From Massilia sp. TS11 (lineage in GTDB: Bacteria > Pseudomonadota > Gammaproteobacteria > Burkholderiales > Burkholderiaceae_D), in assembly GCF_022012445.1 (NCBI RefSeq), contig NZ_JAKLTS010000001.1, forward strand, positions 124,001 through 188,000: a stretch of 64,000 bases of DNA, written 5' to 3'. This document shows positions 8,353 to 16,504 of the stretch, one piece after another. How positions within the stretch are numbered: the stretch's first letter is position 1; the number at the start of each line of letters is the position of its first letter. The notes under the pieces are model-generated. The model was not told the origin of the DNA. It worked only from the letters and a program-made list of their open reading frames with translations, and ran no database searches. The position numbers and the translations under genes were made by a program.

Positions 8353-9123
8353 TCAGGCGGTGGCGTGGGCTTTCATGGCGTCGCTCAGGTAGTCGCTCAG
8401 GCCGGGGGCTAGCTGCTCGTAGCGGGCGACGAAGTCGGGCGTGGCCTGGTACAGGTCGGCCAGGCCGGCATAGGCTTCGGGCGGACAGGGGCGGCGCCAC
8501 ATGCTGGCCACCCAGGCGCGGTGGCGGGCAATCCAGGGCGCGAGACTGGCGTCGTCGGCCGCGACGCCGGCCCGCAGGCTGTCGGCAATCGCGCCTTCGA
8601 TGTGCGCCAGCTCGGCCATCGCGCTGGCTTGGCCGGCGGCGCCCAGCTCGGCCTGGCGCGCGCGGCTGGCGTCGATGCTGGCCTGGCCGTAGCGGCCGGC
8701 AATCTCGGTTTCGTAGGTGGCTTGCTGCTCTGCGCTGAAGCCTTGGTATAGCTGTTGGCTGGCCATGTCGGGTTCTCCTGTGTCGGTCAGGGCGGCGATC
8801 GTGCGGTCGAGCGTCGCCATCAGTTGCTGGTAGCGGACGGCTTGTGCGGCCAGGCGTGCGCGCTGCGCACGTAGCTGGCCCACGCGGTCGCGCTCGGCCT
8901 GGGCCAGCAGCGCGCCGATCTCTTTGAGGGGGATGCCGAACTCGCGGTGCAGCAGGATTTGTTGCAATTGCAACAATTCGCGCTCGCCGTAGTAGCGGTA
9001 GCCGTTCGCGCCGACGGTGGCGGGCACCAGCAGGCCCAGCGTGTCGTAGTGGTGCAGGGTGCGCACCGACACGCCGGACAGGGCGGCCAGCTGGCTGACC
9101 GTGTAGCGTTTGACTGGTTTCAT
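8353..9123 (-). CDS. MerR-family regulator with TipAS ligand domain
   Basis: 256 aa. The N-terminal winged helix is typical of MerR: YTVSQLAALSGVSVRTLHHYDTLGLL and GYRYYGERELLQLQQI (given here in part). A dimerisation helix covers about 75-115, and a TipAS-like domain (DMASQQLYQGFSAEQQATYE onward) may bind peptide antibiotics or other ligands. Such regulators usually activate their own promoter or nearby efflux or resistance genes. None is next door: the neighbours are motD and flgN, so it looks like an insertion in the flagellar cluster. A MerR-type promoter with a 19-bp spacer lies 20 bases upstream. Confidence 0.92.
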   Translation of the reverse strand: MKPVKRYTVSQLAALSGVSVRTLHHYDTLGLLVPATVGANGYRYYGERELLQLQQILLHREFGIPLKEIGALLAQAERDRVGQLRAQRARLAAQAVRYQQLMATLDRTIAALTDTGEPDMASQQLYQGFSAEQQATYETEIAGRYGQASIDASRARQAELGAAGQASAMAELAHIEGAIADSLRAGVAADDASLAPWIARHRAWVASMWRRPCPPEAYAGLADLYQATPDFVARYEQLAPGLSDYLSDAMKAHATA

Positions 9124-9142
9124 CTTGCCTCCGTTGACCCGC

Positions 9143-9173
9143 AGTATCGGGCCTCACGTGGCGTCAGAGTCAA
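9143..9173 (-). promoter_or_regulatory. MerR-type promoter (19-bp spacer) of the TipAS regulator
   Basis: On the minus strand TTGACT (9168-9173) and GATACT (9143-9148) are separated by exactly 19 bases. Over-long spacing is the hallmark of promoters activated by MerR proteins through DNA untwisting, so self-activation is likely. Confidence 0.65.
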
Positions 9174-9193
9174 GCGCGCGGAGGAATTTTTTT

Positions 9194-9664
9194 TCAGCCG
9201 ACCACGAAACGGCGCGAGGCGCCGAAGCCGCTCGACTGGCCGCCGGGACCGTACAGGCCGGGATCGGGCACCGGGCTGTTGGTCGGGCGCATGGCCGCCA
9301 GGATCTGCTGGGTCTGGGACAGTTGCTTGCCGATCAGCATGCCGTTCACGCGGTTGAGCTCCTTGGCTTCGCGCGTCAGCGCGAGCAGGGCGGCCCACTG
9401 GGCTTCGGCATCGGGATCGGGGGTCTGGCTGAACAGCGTGGCCATGGCGGCATCGCTGGCGGGTAGACCGGCCCCGGCCAGCGCGCGGTGGCGCTGCTTG
9501 GCGAGGTCGGACATCTGGAGCACGTACTGGGTCTTTTGCGGGGTGATCGCTTCCAGGCCGTCGGCGTCTGCGTGGATCAGGCATTGCTGTTCCTGTTTTA
9601 ACAGGTCCAGCAGGGTATGCATGCTTGTGAGTTCTTCGCTGAGTGTCGTCGTCGGGCTGGGCAT
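9194..9664 (-). CDS. flgN: Flagellar export chaperone FlgN
   Basis: Cytosolic chaperone for the hook-junction proteins FlgK and FlgL. 156 aa, mostly helical with a FlgN-like N-terminal helix (LSEELTSMHTLLDLLKQEQQCL) and the NRVNGMLIGKQLSQTQQIL segment typical of the family's C-terminal half. Starts 5 bases after flgM and is read by the same sigma-28 promoter. The Gly/Pro-rich C-terminal 30 residues look disordered. Confidence 0.9.
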   Translation of the reverse strand: MPSPTTTLSEELTSMHTLLDLLKQEQQCLIHADADGLEAITPQKTQYVLQMSDLAKQRHRALAGAGLPASDAAMATLFSQTPDPDAEAQWAALLALTREAKELNRVNGMLIGKQLSQTQQILAAMRPTNSPVPDPGLYGPGGQSSGFGASRRFVVG

Positions 9665-9669
9665 GATGT

Positions 9670-9972
9670 TTATCGTTTGCGCGAATGCAGCAGGTCGCGC
9701 ACTGTTTCCAGTAGCCCGTCTGCCACTTTTTCCGAATTGACCTGGAATTGGCCATCGGCAATCGCACTCTTGATCCGTTCGACTTTCTTCGAATCAAACA
9801 CTGCGTTGTTGCTTCCGACGGCGCTCGCCAGGGCCTGGCCTTGGGCAGACAGGCGCACGCTGTCGGAGGACGACGGCACGTTGGCTGCTTTTTCGGCGCT
9901 CTTGGCTGTCGATGTCGTCGTATTCGACACCGGCAGGCCAGGGGTACTCTTGAGTGTATCGTTAATTTTCAC
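9670..9972 (-). CDS. flgM: Anti-sigma-28 factor FlgM
   Basis: 100 aa from ATG 9972. It holds FliA inactive until the hook is complete and is then exported. The disordered Ser/Thr-rich N-terminus begins MKINDTLKSTPGL, followed by SDSVRLSAQGQAL and the C-terminal FliA-binding helices (KKVERIKSAIADGQFQVNSE, VADGLLETVRDLL). First gene of flgM-flgN, preceded by a strong sigma-28 match, so FliA drives its own inhibitor. Confidence 0.95.
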   Translation of the reverse strand: MKINDTLKSTPGLPVSNTTTSTAKSAEKAANVPSSSDSVRLSAQGQALASAVGSNNAVFDSKKVERIKSAIADGQFQVNSEKVADGLLETVRDLLHSRKR

Positions 9973-10020
9973 AGCATTTTCCTCGATCGGCTGGAGCTAA
10001 CTTCTCCGGGTTACACGCCT

Positions 10021-10047
10021 TTTACGGTCAAGAACTTGGAAACTTTA
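10021..10047 (-). promoter_or_regulatory. Sigma-28 promoter of flgM-flgN
   Basis: On the minus strand TAAAGTTT (10040-10047), an 11-base spacer and ACCGTAAA (10021-10028). The consensus is TAAAGTTT-N11-GCCGATAA, so the -35 is perfect and the -10 is close. It lies about 50 bases upstream of the flgM ATG. Confidence 0.85.
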
Positions 10048-10076
10048 GCCCGTCCTTCAAGGAATTCCATCTCGCG

Positions 10077-10769
10077 TCAGATCGCCACTTCGACCCGGCC
10101 GCCGGCGCGCGCGATGCCGCTCACGACAGCGCCGTTGGCCGTGCGCACCTGCACCACCTGGCCGTCGCCGGCCGTGCCGATGGCGCGCGCCTCGGCCGAG
10201 ACATGGAAGCCGCGGCCGCCGGCCACCACCTGCACCAGCTGTCCCTGCTGGACGACGGGCGCGCTTTTGAGCACGTCGGCGCGCAGCGGCAGGCCGGAGG
10301 CGAGGGCGTTGGCGGGCATCTTGCCGACGGCCTGGGCCGGATCGGTGAGGATGCCCGGAGGCAGTTGGGTGAGATCTCCCTTGACCGTGACCAGCTGTTC
10401 GGCGCGAATCGGCTGGCCGGCGGCGAGCGGCATGGCGGCCGCCACGTAGTCGGCCTGCACGCTCACCTGGGCCTGAATATACAGGGTCCAGCTGGGCGCG
10501 GCGCAGCGTACGCCGACCACGGTCTTGCCCCAGGCCTTCTGGCCGGGGCCGAGGAAGGCTTGCGGGGCCGGACAGGCGCCCAGGTTCAGGCGCGCATCCG
10601 GCTCGCGCACGCTGATGCTGACCGTGCCGGGCAGGGCGGCCGTCTGGCTTTCGAGGAAAGCCTGGACCAGGCTGCTCAGGGCGGCCGCTTCCTGGCGCGC
10701 CGGGGCGGCCACCTGGGCGGCGGCCGGCAGGGCGCTGGCGAACATCAGGGCGATCAGGGTCGATTTCAT
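10077..10769 (-). CDS. flgA: P-ring assembly chaperone FlgA
   Basis: Periplasmic chaperone for FlgI polymerisation. ATG 10769 (230 aa) is chosen because AAGGA lies 8 bases before it and a clean signal peptide follows (MKSTLIALMFASALPAAAQ). The C-terminal two thirds carries the SAF/FlgA beta-clip domain (PLAAGQPIRAEQLVTVKGDL, GKMPANALASGLPLRADVL, VQQGQLVQVVAGG). An upstream in-frame ATG at 10796 would block the signal peptide. Divergent from flgB with 157 bp between. Confidence 0.94.
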   Translation of the reverse strand: MKSTLIALMFASALPAAAQVAAPARQEAAALSSLVQAFLESQTAALPGTVSISVREPDARLNLGACPAPQAFLGPGQKAWGKTVVGVRCAAPSWTLYIQAQVSVQADYVAAAMPLAAGQPIRAEQLVTVKGDLTQLPPGILTDPAQAVGKMPANALASGLPLRADVLKSAPVVQQGQLVQVVAGGRGFHVSAEARAIGTAGDGQVVQVRTANGAVVSGIARAGGRVEVAI

Positions 10770-10926
10770 GGCAGTTATCCTTGCGAATGGCTCCATCTTA
10801 GGCCGCGGCCGGGGCCGGCAAAGGCGCGATAAACGGGGGCTTCCTGGCCTTTATTGTCCGATTGGATTGGACCGCGCCGCACTAACATGGCTCCTGTCAC
10901 CGAAAGGTTTTCACACGGAGCCCGAC

Positions 10927-11349
10927 ATGATTGGGAAACTCGACAACTACCTGCGCTTCCAGGAAGCCGCCCTGAGCCTGCGTTCGCAGCGCCAGGAGGT
11001 ATTGGCGTCGAATATCGCGAACGCGGACACCCCGAACTTCAAGGCCCGTGATATCGACTTCGCCAGTGCCCTGCAGGGCGTGCTGGCGCGCAACCCGGCG
11101 CCGCCGGCCGCGCTCAGCACGACCGATCCGGCCCACCAGCCGGGCGGCGCGGGCAATCCTGAGGTCTTAAGTAATGGCACGCCGCTGCTCTACCGCCAGC
11201 CGACCCAGCCGAGCGCCGACGGCAATACGGTCGACATGGACGTGGAGCGCTCGGCCTTTGCCGACAATGCGCTGCGCTATGAGGCCAGCATCACGCTGAT
11301 CAATGCCCAGATCAAGAGCATGATGGCGGCCATCCAAGGAGGTCAGTAA
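10927..11349 (+). CDS. flgB: Proximal rod protein FlgB
   Basis: 140 aa from ATG 10927. Forms the first ring of the periplasmic rod on the MS ring/FliE. N-terminal rod signature [20 protein letters not shown] with the typical ANADTP motif and C-terminal helix [20 protein letters not shown]. Opens flgB-C-D-E-F-G-H-I-J-K-L; 2 bases separate it from flgC. The reading frame is open further upstream, but the signature fixes this start. Confidence 0.96.
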   Translation: MIGKLDNYLRFQEAALSLRSQRQEVLASNIANADTPNFKARDIDFASALQGVLARNPAPPAALSTTDPAHQPGGAGNPEVLSNGTPLLYRQPTQPSADGNTVDMDVERSAFADNALRYEASITLINAQIKSMMAAIQGGQ

Positions 11350-11351
11350 TC

Positions 11352-11753
11352 ATGTCCCTGTTTAAAGTCTTCGATGTGGCCGGTTCGGCCATGAGTGCCC
11401 AGGCCCAGCGCCTGAACGTGGTGGCCTCGAATCTGGCCAATGCCGACTCGGCCACGAGCGCGACGGGCCAGGCCTACCGCGCCAAGCAGGTGGTGTTCGA
11501 ATCGGTTCAGGCCGGCGATGGCGCGACCGGGGTCAAGGTTCAGCAGGTGGTGGAAGACGCCGCGCCGATGAAGCAGGTGTATGACCCGAAGAACCCGCTG
11601 GCCGACGACAAGGGCTATGTGACCATGCCGAATGTGAATGTGGTCGATGAGATGGTGAATATGCTGGCCGCCTCGCGCGCCTACCAGACCAATGTCGAAA
11701 CCATGAATGCGGCCAAGACGATGCTGCTCAAAACCCTGACCCTCGGTCAATAA
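11352..11753 (+). CDS. flgC: Proximal rod protein FlgC
   Basis: 133 aa. Rod subunit stacked on FlgB. N-terminal [20 protein letters not shown] and the C-terminal [20 protein letters not shown] motif are the hallmarks of the axial rod/hook family. Ribosome site GGAGG ends 4 bases before the start; 11 bases separate it from flgD. Slightly shorter centre than in enterics, otherwise ordinary. Confidence 0.97.
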   Translation: MSLFKVFDVAGSAMSAQAQRLNVVASNLANADSATSATGQAYRAKQVVFESVQAGDGATGVKVQQVVEDAAPMKQVYDPKNPLADDKGYVTMPNVNVVDEMVNMLAASRAYQTNVETMNAAKTMLLKTLTLGQ

Positions 11754-11764
11754 AGGACTTCCCG

Positions 11765-12469
11765 ATGGCTACCATTACCTCCAGTTCCTCCACCGGCGCC
11801 GTCGATCCGGCGCTGCTGGCGACGATGAATCCGCAGAAGCAGGCGGCCACCGACAGCGTCCAGGCCGACACCGACAAGTTCATGACCCTGCTGGTCACGC
11901 AGCTGAAAAACCAGGACCCGCTGAACCCGCTCGACAACGCCCAGGTGACCAGCCAGCTGGCCCAGCTGTCGACGGTGACCGGCATCAACAAGCTGAACGA
12001 GACGCTGAACACCCTCAAGTCGAGCTACCAGTCGAGCGAGGCGCTGCAGGCCACCAGCATGATCGGGCACGGTGTGCTGACCCCGGGCGATGGCGTCAAA
12101 CTCAAGGACAGCCAGGCGATCTTCGGGGTCGATCTGGCCACGGCCGCCGACGACGTCAAGGTGACGGTGTTCAGCCCGGCCGGCCAGGCTCTGTACAGCA
12201 TGGACCTGGGCGCCAAGCCGGCCGGCACCATGGCCCTGACCTGGGACGGCACCACCGATGGCGTCGATGGCGCCAAGGGGCCGCTGGCCAAGGATGGCAA
12301 TTATTACTTCAAGGTGGAAGCCGTGCGCGGCCAGACCACCCTGAAAGATGCGACCGCGCTCAGCTTCGGGCAGGTCCAGAGCGTCACCACCAATGCGACC
12401 GATGGGGTGAAGCTGACGGTGCCCGGCGTGGGCGTGATCAAGATGAGCGACGTGAAACAGATTCTGTAA
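11765..12469 (+). CDS. flgD: Hook cap / scaffold protein FlgD
   Basis: 234 aa. Caps the growing hook and guides FlgE assembly, then is lost. N-terminal export and cap region with DKFMTLLVTQLKNQDPLNPL and NAQVTSQLAQLSTVTGI, and a C-terminal FlgD Ig-like/tudor pair including VFSPAGQALYSMDLG and LTWDGTTDGVDG. Placement between flgC and flgE is standard. Confidence 0.97.
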   Translation: MATITSSSSTGAVDPALLATMNPQKQAATDSVQADTDKFMTLLVTQLKNQDPLNPLDNAQVTSQLAQLSTVTGINKLNETLNTLKSSYQSSEALQATSMIGHGVLTPGDGVKLKDSQAIFGVDLATAADDVKVTVFSPAGQALYSMDLGAKPAGTMALTWDGTTDGVDGAKGPLAKDGNYYFKVEAVRGQTTLKDATALSFGQVQSVTTNATDGVKLTVPGVGVIKMSDVKQIL

Positions 12470-12505
12470 CCCGGACCGCTTCGAACATTTCTTCAGGAGA
12501 GCAAC

Positions 12506-14062
12506 ATGTCATTTCAACAGGGTCTTTCTGGCTTGAATGGCGCCGCGAAATCGCTGGACGTTATCGGCAATAACATCGCCAACGCGAGCACGGTCGGCTT
12601 CAAGGGCTCCCAGGCCCAGTTCGCGGACGTCTATGCGAACTCGCTCAATGGCGCCGGCGGCAACCAGGCCGGTATCGGTTCCAAGGTGTCCAATATCGCC
12701 CAGCAGTTCACGCAGGGGAATATCGAATCCTCGAACAATCCGCTCGACATCGCCATCAACGGCGCCGGTTTCTTCCGTACCGTGCTGTCGGGCGCGGTCC
12801 AGTATTCGCGCAATGGCCAGTTCTCGCTCGACAAGGACGGCTATATGGTCAATGCCCAGGGCGCCAAGCTGACGGGCTTCCTGGCCAATAATGATGGGGT
12901 GATCCTGGCCGGTTCGCCGGTCGCGATCCGGATCGACACCTCGGACCTGAAGCCGGTCGCCACCACCCGCGTCGACACCCAGATCAATCTGGACTCGCGC
13001 TCGGAAGTGCCGACCACGATTCCGTTCTCGGCGATCGATCCGACTTCGTACAACAAGCAGACCACGCTCGACGTCTATGACTCGCTCGGTAACCCGCACG
13101 TGATGTCGACCTTCTATGTGAAGACGGGTCCGGCCCACTGGGATGTGTATGTGGCCAATGACGGCACCGAGATCACGAATATGAAGGTGGCTGCGGCCGC
13201 TCAGTTCGACGAGGCGGCGACTGCCGCGCGCGCCGACTACGAGGCCTCGGCCGCCGTGGTGCCGCGTACGCCGGATGCGATTGCCGATACGGCGATCAAG
13301 GCCCAGGCCTATTCGCAGGCGGCCGGTGCGGCCGTGTATCAGGCGGCGCTCGACGCCGGCGCCTCGGAGACCCAGCTGGCGACGATCGCCGCGACCTTTG
13401 ACGTGGCTGCGGGGACTGACGTCGGTTCGGTCGTGGGCGCCACGCCGGCCTCGATCGATGCGGCCATCGCGGCCGCCGTGCACGTGCCGCCGAAGAAGGT
13501 CGGTACTTTGGTGTTCGATAATAATGGTGCGCTGAGTATCCCGGAAATGAACAAGATCGGGGTCTCGCTGCCGTTGACGGTCAATCTGCCGATCTTCCCC
13601 CTGACCGGCTCGCAGCCGGTGCTGACCGTGCAGGCTGGCTTCTCGGGCTCGACCCAGTATGGCGCTGCCACCAGTGAGAAGAGCTCGACCCAGGACGGCT
13701 TTACGGCCGGTCACTTGTCGCGCTTCTCGGCGGGCTCGGACGGGGTGGTGCTGGGCCAGTATTCGAATGGCCAGTCGCGCCCGCTGGCGCAGGTGGTGCT
13801 GGCCAACTTCGCGAATCCGAATGGTCTGTCGCCGCTGGGGAATAACGCCTGGTCGGAAACCTCGATCTCGGGCGTGCCCTTGATCGGTACGCCGAACTCG
13901 GGCTCGCTCGGGGTGCTGCAGTCCTCGGCGGTGGAGAACTCGAACGTCGACTTGACGGCGGAGCTGGTGAATATGATTACGGCCCAGCGCGTGTATCAGG
14001 CGAATGCGCAGACGATTAAGACGCAGGACTCGGTGCTGCAGACGCTGGTGAATCTGCGTTGA
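12506..14062 (+). CDS. flgE: Flagellar hook protein FlgE (enlarged)
   Basis: 518 aa, compared with about 400 in most bacteria. The D0/D1 ends are canonical: FQQGLSGLNGAAKSLDVIGN at the start and LVNMITAQRVYQANAQTIKT at the end, with NPLDIAINGAGFF at about 75. The extra length is an Ala-rich stretch at about residues 230-330 (QFDEAATAARADYEASAAVV through ASIDAAIAAAVHV) inserted before the GTLVFDNNGALS segment, probably a surface-exposed extra hook domain. Preceded by GGAGAGC as ribosome site. A repeat-filled gap follows the stop. Confidence 0.96.
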   Translation: MSFQQGLSGLNGAAKSLDVIGNNIANASTVGFKGSQAQFADVYANSLNGAGGNQAGIGSKVSNIAQQFTQGNIESSNNPLDIAINGAGFFRTVLSGAVQYSRNGQFSLDKDGYMVNAQGAKLTGFLANNDGVILAGSPVAIRIDTSDLKPVATTRVDTQINLDSRSEVPTTIPFSAIDPTSYNKQTTLDVYDSLGNPHVMSTFYVKTGPAHWDVYVANDGTEITNMKVAAAAQFDEAATAARADYEASAAVVPRTPDAIADTAIKAQAYSQAAGAAVYQAALDAGASETQLATIAATFDVAAGTDVGSVVGATPASIDAAIAAAVHVPPKKVGTLVFDNNGALSIPEMNKIGVSLPLTVNLPIFPLTGSQPVLTVQAGFSGSTQYGAATSEKSSTQDGFTAGHLSRFSAGSDGVVLGQYSNGQSRPLAQVVLANFANPNGLSPLGNNAWSETSISGVPLIGTPNSGSLGVLQSSAVENSNVDLTAELVNMITAQRVYQANAQTIKTQDSVLQTLVNLR

Positions 14063-14097
14063 TGGGGGATGTGGGGGAGGCGTGCGTTACGCGGGGC

Positions 14098-14199
14098 ACG
14101 CGGGTCTAAAGACCCGCCCTACGACCCGCCCTACGACCCGGCCTACGACCCGGCCTACGACCCGACCCGCAGGACGACCCGTCCTGCGACCCGCCGGGC
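14098..14199. repeat. Hairpin plus 12-bp tandem repeats between flgE and flgF
   Basis: GCGGGTC-TAAA-GACCCGC forms a 7-bp hairpin at about 14098-14115. It runs into 12-bp tandem units: GACCCGCCCTAC at 14111 and 14123, GACCCGGCCTAC at 14135 and 14147, a diverged copy at 14159, and two more related units at 14176 and 14188. Two changes of the same base in pairs suggest stepwise slippage. The element lies in the 184-bp spacer and has open frames through it, but no protein-like character. Confidence 0.75.
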
Positions 14200-14246
14200 G
14201 ACTTGCTCGACGATTGGCCGTTTGGCTTTTTTATTGGACTTCGATT

Positions 14247-14987
14247 ATGGACCGTCTTGTCTACACCGCCGCCAGCGGCGCCAAGCAGATCATGGACCGC
14301 CAGGCTACGGTGGCGCACAACCTGGCCAACGTCTCGACCTCGGGCTTCAAGGCCCAGCTCGACACGTTCCGGGCTGTCCCGATCCAGGGCGAGGGGCTGC
14401 CTACGCGCACCTTGGTGGTGGCCAATACGGTCGGCGCCGATCTGCGCGAGGGGCCGACCCAGACCACCGGGCGCGACCTGGACGTGGCCGTGCGCGGCCA
14501 GGGCTGGATCGCGGTGCAGACGGCCGACGGCAGCGAAGCCTATACGCGCGCCGGCGGTCTCAAGATTTCCGACGCCGGCATCCTGCAGACGGCCAATGGC
14601 CTGAATGTGGTCGGCGACGGCGGCCCGATCGCGATTCCGCCCGAAGTGACGGTGCAGATCGGCGGCGATGGCACGGTGGCCTCGATCGCCACCACGACCA
14701 AGCCGGGCGCCTCGACCGTGCTGGGCCGCATCAAGCTGGTCAACCCGCCCGGCCAGGACATGGTGCGCGGCGACGATGGCCTGTTCCGCGTGAAGGACGG
14801 CCAGCCGGCCGCCCTCGACCCCAATGTCCAGCTGGCCAGCGGGGTGCTGGAGGGCAGTAATGTCAACCCGGTCGACGCCATGGTCGACATGATCGGCCTG
14901 GCCCGGGCCTTCGACATGCAAATGAGCATGCTCAAAAACGCCGAGAACAACGAGGCAAAAGCCACGCAGCTCCTCGCTTTGACTTGA
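14247..14987 (+). CDS. flgF: Proximal rod protein FlgF
   Basis: 246 aa from ATG 14247. Rod subunit between FlgC and FlgG. Starts MDRLVYTAASGAKQIMDRQA with HNLANVSTSGFKAQ, has the DVAVRGQGWIAV beta segment, and ends with NPVDAMVDMIGLARAFDMQM. The frame is open upstream through the 12-bp repeats, but that extension is low-complexity Arg/Pro/Thr and is not part of the protein. The ribosome site is weak, which may set low expression in keeping with the few FlgF copies per rod. Confidence 0.96.
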   Translation: MDRLVYTAASGAKQIMDRQATVAHNLANVSTSGFKAQLDTFRAVPIQGEGLPTRTLVVANTVGADLREGPTQTTGRDLDVAVRGQGWIAVQTADGSEAYTRAGGLKISDAGILQTANGLNVVGDGGPIAIPPEVTVQIGGDGTVASIATTTKPGASTVLGRIKLVNPPGQDMVRGDDGLFRVKDGQPAALDPNVQLASGVLEGSNVNPVDAMVDMIGLARAFDMQMSMLKNAENNEAKATQLLALT

Positions 14988-15049
14988 AGCCCTCCGACGC
15001 ATAATGGATGCGTCGAATAGCGGCTGTCTGGCCGCTGAAGGAGGAAATC

Positions 15050-15832
15050 ATGATCCGATCGCTGTACATCGCCAAGACCGGTCTGGAAGCCCAGCAGACC
15101 AGTATGGACGTGGTCACCAACAACCTGGCCAACGTCAGCACCAATGGCTACAAGCGGGCCCGCGCCGTATTTGAGGACCTGCTGTACCAGAACGTGCGCC
15201 AGCCGGGCGCCCAGTCTTCGCAGCAGACCAATCTGCCGTCCGGCATGCAGATCGGTACCGGTGTGCGCACGGTCGCGACCGAGAAAATCCATACCCAGGG
15301 CAATCCCCAGCACACGGGCAATGACAAGGACCTGATGATCAATGGCTCGGGTTTCTTCTCCGTGCTGCTGCCTGACGGCACCACCGCCTACACGCGCGAC
15401 GGCTCTTTTCAGCGCGATAACAATGGCCAGCTGGTGACCTCGAGCGGCTATGTGGTGCAGCCGGCCATCACGATTCCGGCGAATGCCACGTCGCTGACGG
15501 TCGGGCGCGACGGCACCGTGTCGGTGACGCTGGCCGGGCAGACGGCGGCCTCGCAGATCGGCTCGCTGCAGGTGGCGACCTTCATCAATCCGGCCGGGCT
15601 CGAGTCGAAGGGCGAGAACCTGTACGTCGAGACGAGCGCCTCCGGCAATCCGAACACGAATACCCCGGGCACGAATGGGGCCGGGGTGCTGATGCAGGGC
15701 TATGTCGAATCCTCGAACGTGAATGTGGTCGAGGAGATGGTGGCCATGATCCAGACCCAGCGCGCCTATGAGATCAATTCCAAGGCCGTGACCACGTCTG
15801 ACCAGATGCTGCAGAAAATCTCGCAGCTGTAA
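15050..15832 (+). CDS. flgG: Distal rod protein FlgG
   Basis: 260 aa from ATG 15050 with GGAGG 5-6 bases upstream. Forms the distal rod that passes through the P and L rings. [40 protein letters not shown], the FlgG-specific [13 protein letters not shown] region and the C-terminal [20 protein letters not shown] are all present at normal length. Sixty-two bases after flgF. Confidence 0.97.
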   Translation: MIRSLYIAKTGLEAQQTSMDVVTNNLANVSTNGYKRARAVFEDLLYQNVRQPGAQSSQQTNLPSGMQIGTGVRTVATEKIHTQGNPQHTGNDKDLMINGSGFFSVLLPDGTTAYTRDGSFQRDNNGQLVTSSGYVVQPAITIPANATSLTVGRDGTVSVTLAGQTAASQIGSLQVATFINPAGLESKGENLYVETSASGNPNTNTPGTNGAGVLMQGYVESSNVNVVEEMVAMIQTQRAYEINSKAVTTSDQMLQKISQL

Positions 15833-15847
15833 TCGGGAGAGCCTAGC

Positions 15848-16495
15848 ATGAAGCGCATCGTTTTTCCCTGCCTGCTGGCGCTGCTGACGGCCTGTTCGGC
15901 GGTGCCGACCACGATCACCAAGGGCCCGCTGACGGCGCGTCCGCAGCTCCAGGAGTCGGCGGCGCCGGCCAATGGGGCGATCTACCAGGTGGCCAATTAC
16001 CGGCCGATGTTCGAGGACCGGCGTGCGCGCCATGTGGGCGACACCCTGATCATCTCGATCGTCGAAAAGACCTCGGCCGTGACGGCCGGCGCGAATTCGG
16101 GCAGCAAGTCCGGTTCGGCCAGCTTCAATGTGGCCGGTCCGCTGCAGGGCCGGCTCGGTGGCACGGTGTCGACCTCGACTTCGAACAAGTTCGCCGACGC
16201 CGACAACCAGAGCGCCTCCAACACCTTCACCGGCACGATCGGGGTGACGGTGACGGAAGTGCTGCCCAACGGGAATCTGATCGTGGCCGGCGAAAAGCAG
16301 GTGGCCATGAACAAGGGTGTGGAATTCATCCGCTTCTCGGGCATGGTCAGCCCCGACAACATCGGCGCCGGCAACACGGTGCTGTCGACCAATGTGGCCG
16401 ACGCGCGCGCCGAATACCGCACCAATGCCCAGATCGACCGGGCCGAGATGGCGTCGATGTTCTCGCGCTTTTTCCAAAGCCTGCTGCCGTTCTAA
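15848..16495 (+). CDS. flgH: L-ring lipoprotein FlgH
   Basis: 215 aa. Outer-membrane ring subunit. Lipoprotein signal with lipobox LTAC (Cys at residue 16). The Ser/Thr-rich centre and the C-terminal GVTVTEVLPNGNLIVAGEKQ, IRFSGMVSPDNI and AEYRTNAQIDRAEM blocks are typical FlgH. Fifteen bases after flgG and 9 before flgI. Confidence 0.97.
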   Translation: MKRIVFPCLLALLTACSAVPTTITKGPLTARPQLQESAAPANGAIYQVANYRPMFEDRRARHVGDTLIISIVEKTSAVTAGANSGSKSGSASFNVAGPLQGRLGGTVSTSTSNKFADADNQSASNTFTGTIGVTVTEVLPNGNLIVAGEKQVAMNKGVEFIRFSGMVSPDNIGAGNTVLSTNVADARAEYRTNAQIDRAEMASMFSRFFQSLLPF

Positions 16496-16504
16496 GGAGG
16501 AAGC

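Noticed and set aside
10797-10926. Sigma-28 or sigma-54 promoter between flgA and flgB
   Set aside because: I searched for both consensus patterns on both strands and found no acceptable match, so no promoter is called although one must exist.
14082-14246. Extended FlgF starting in the 12-bp repeats
   Set aside because: The extension is low-complexity, and rod proteins begin directly with the MDRLVYTA-type helix.
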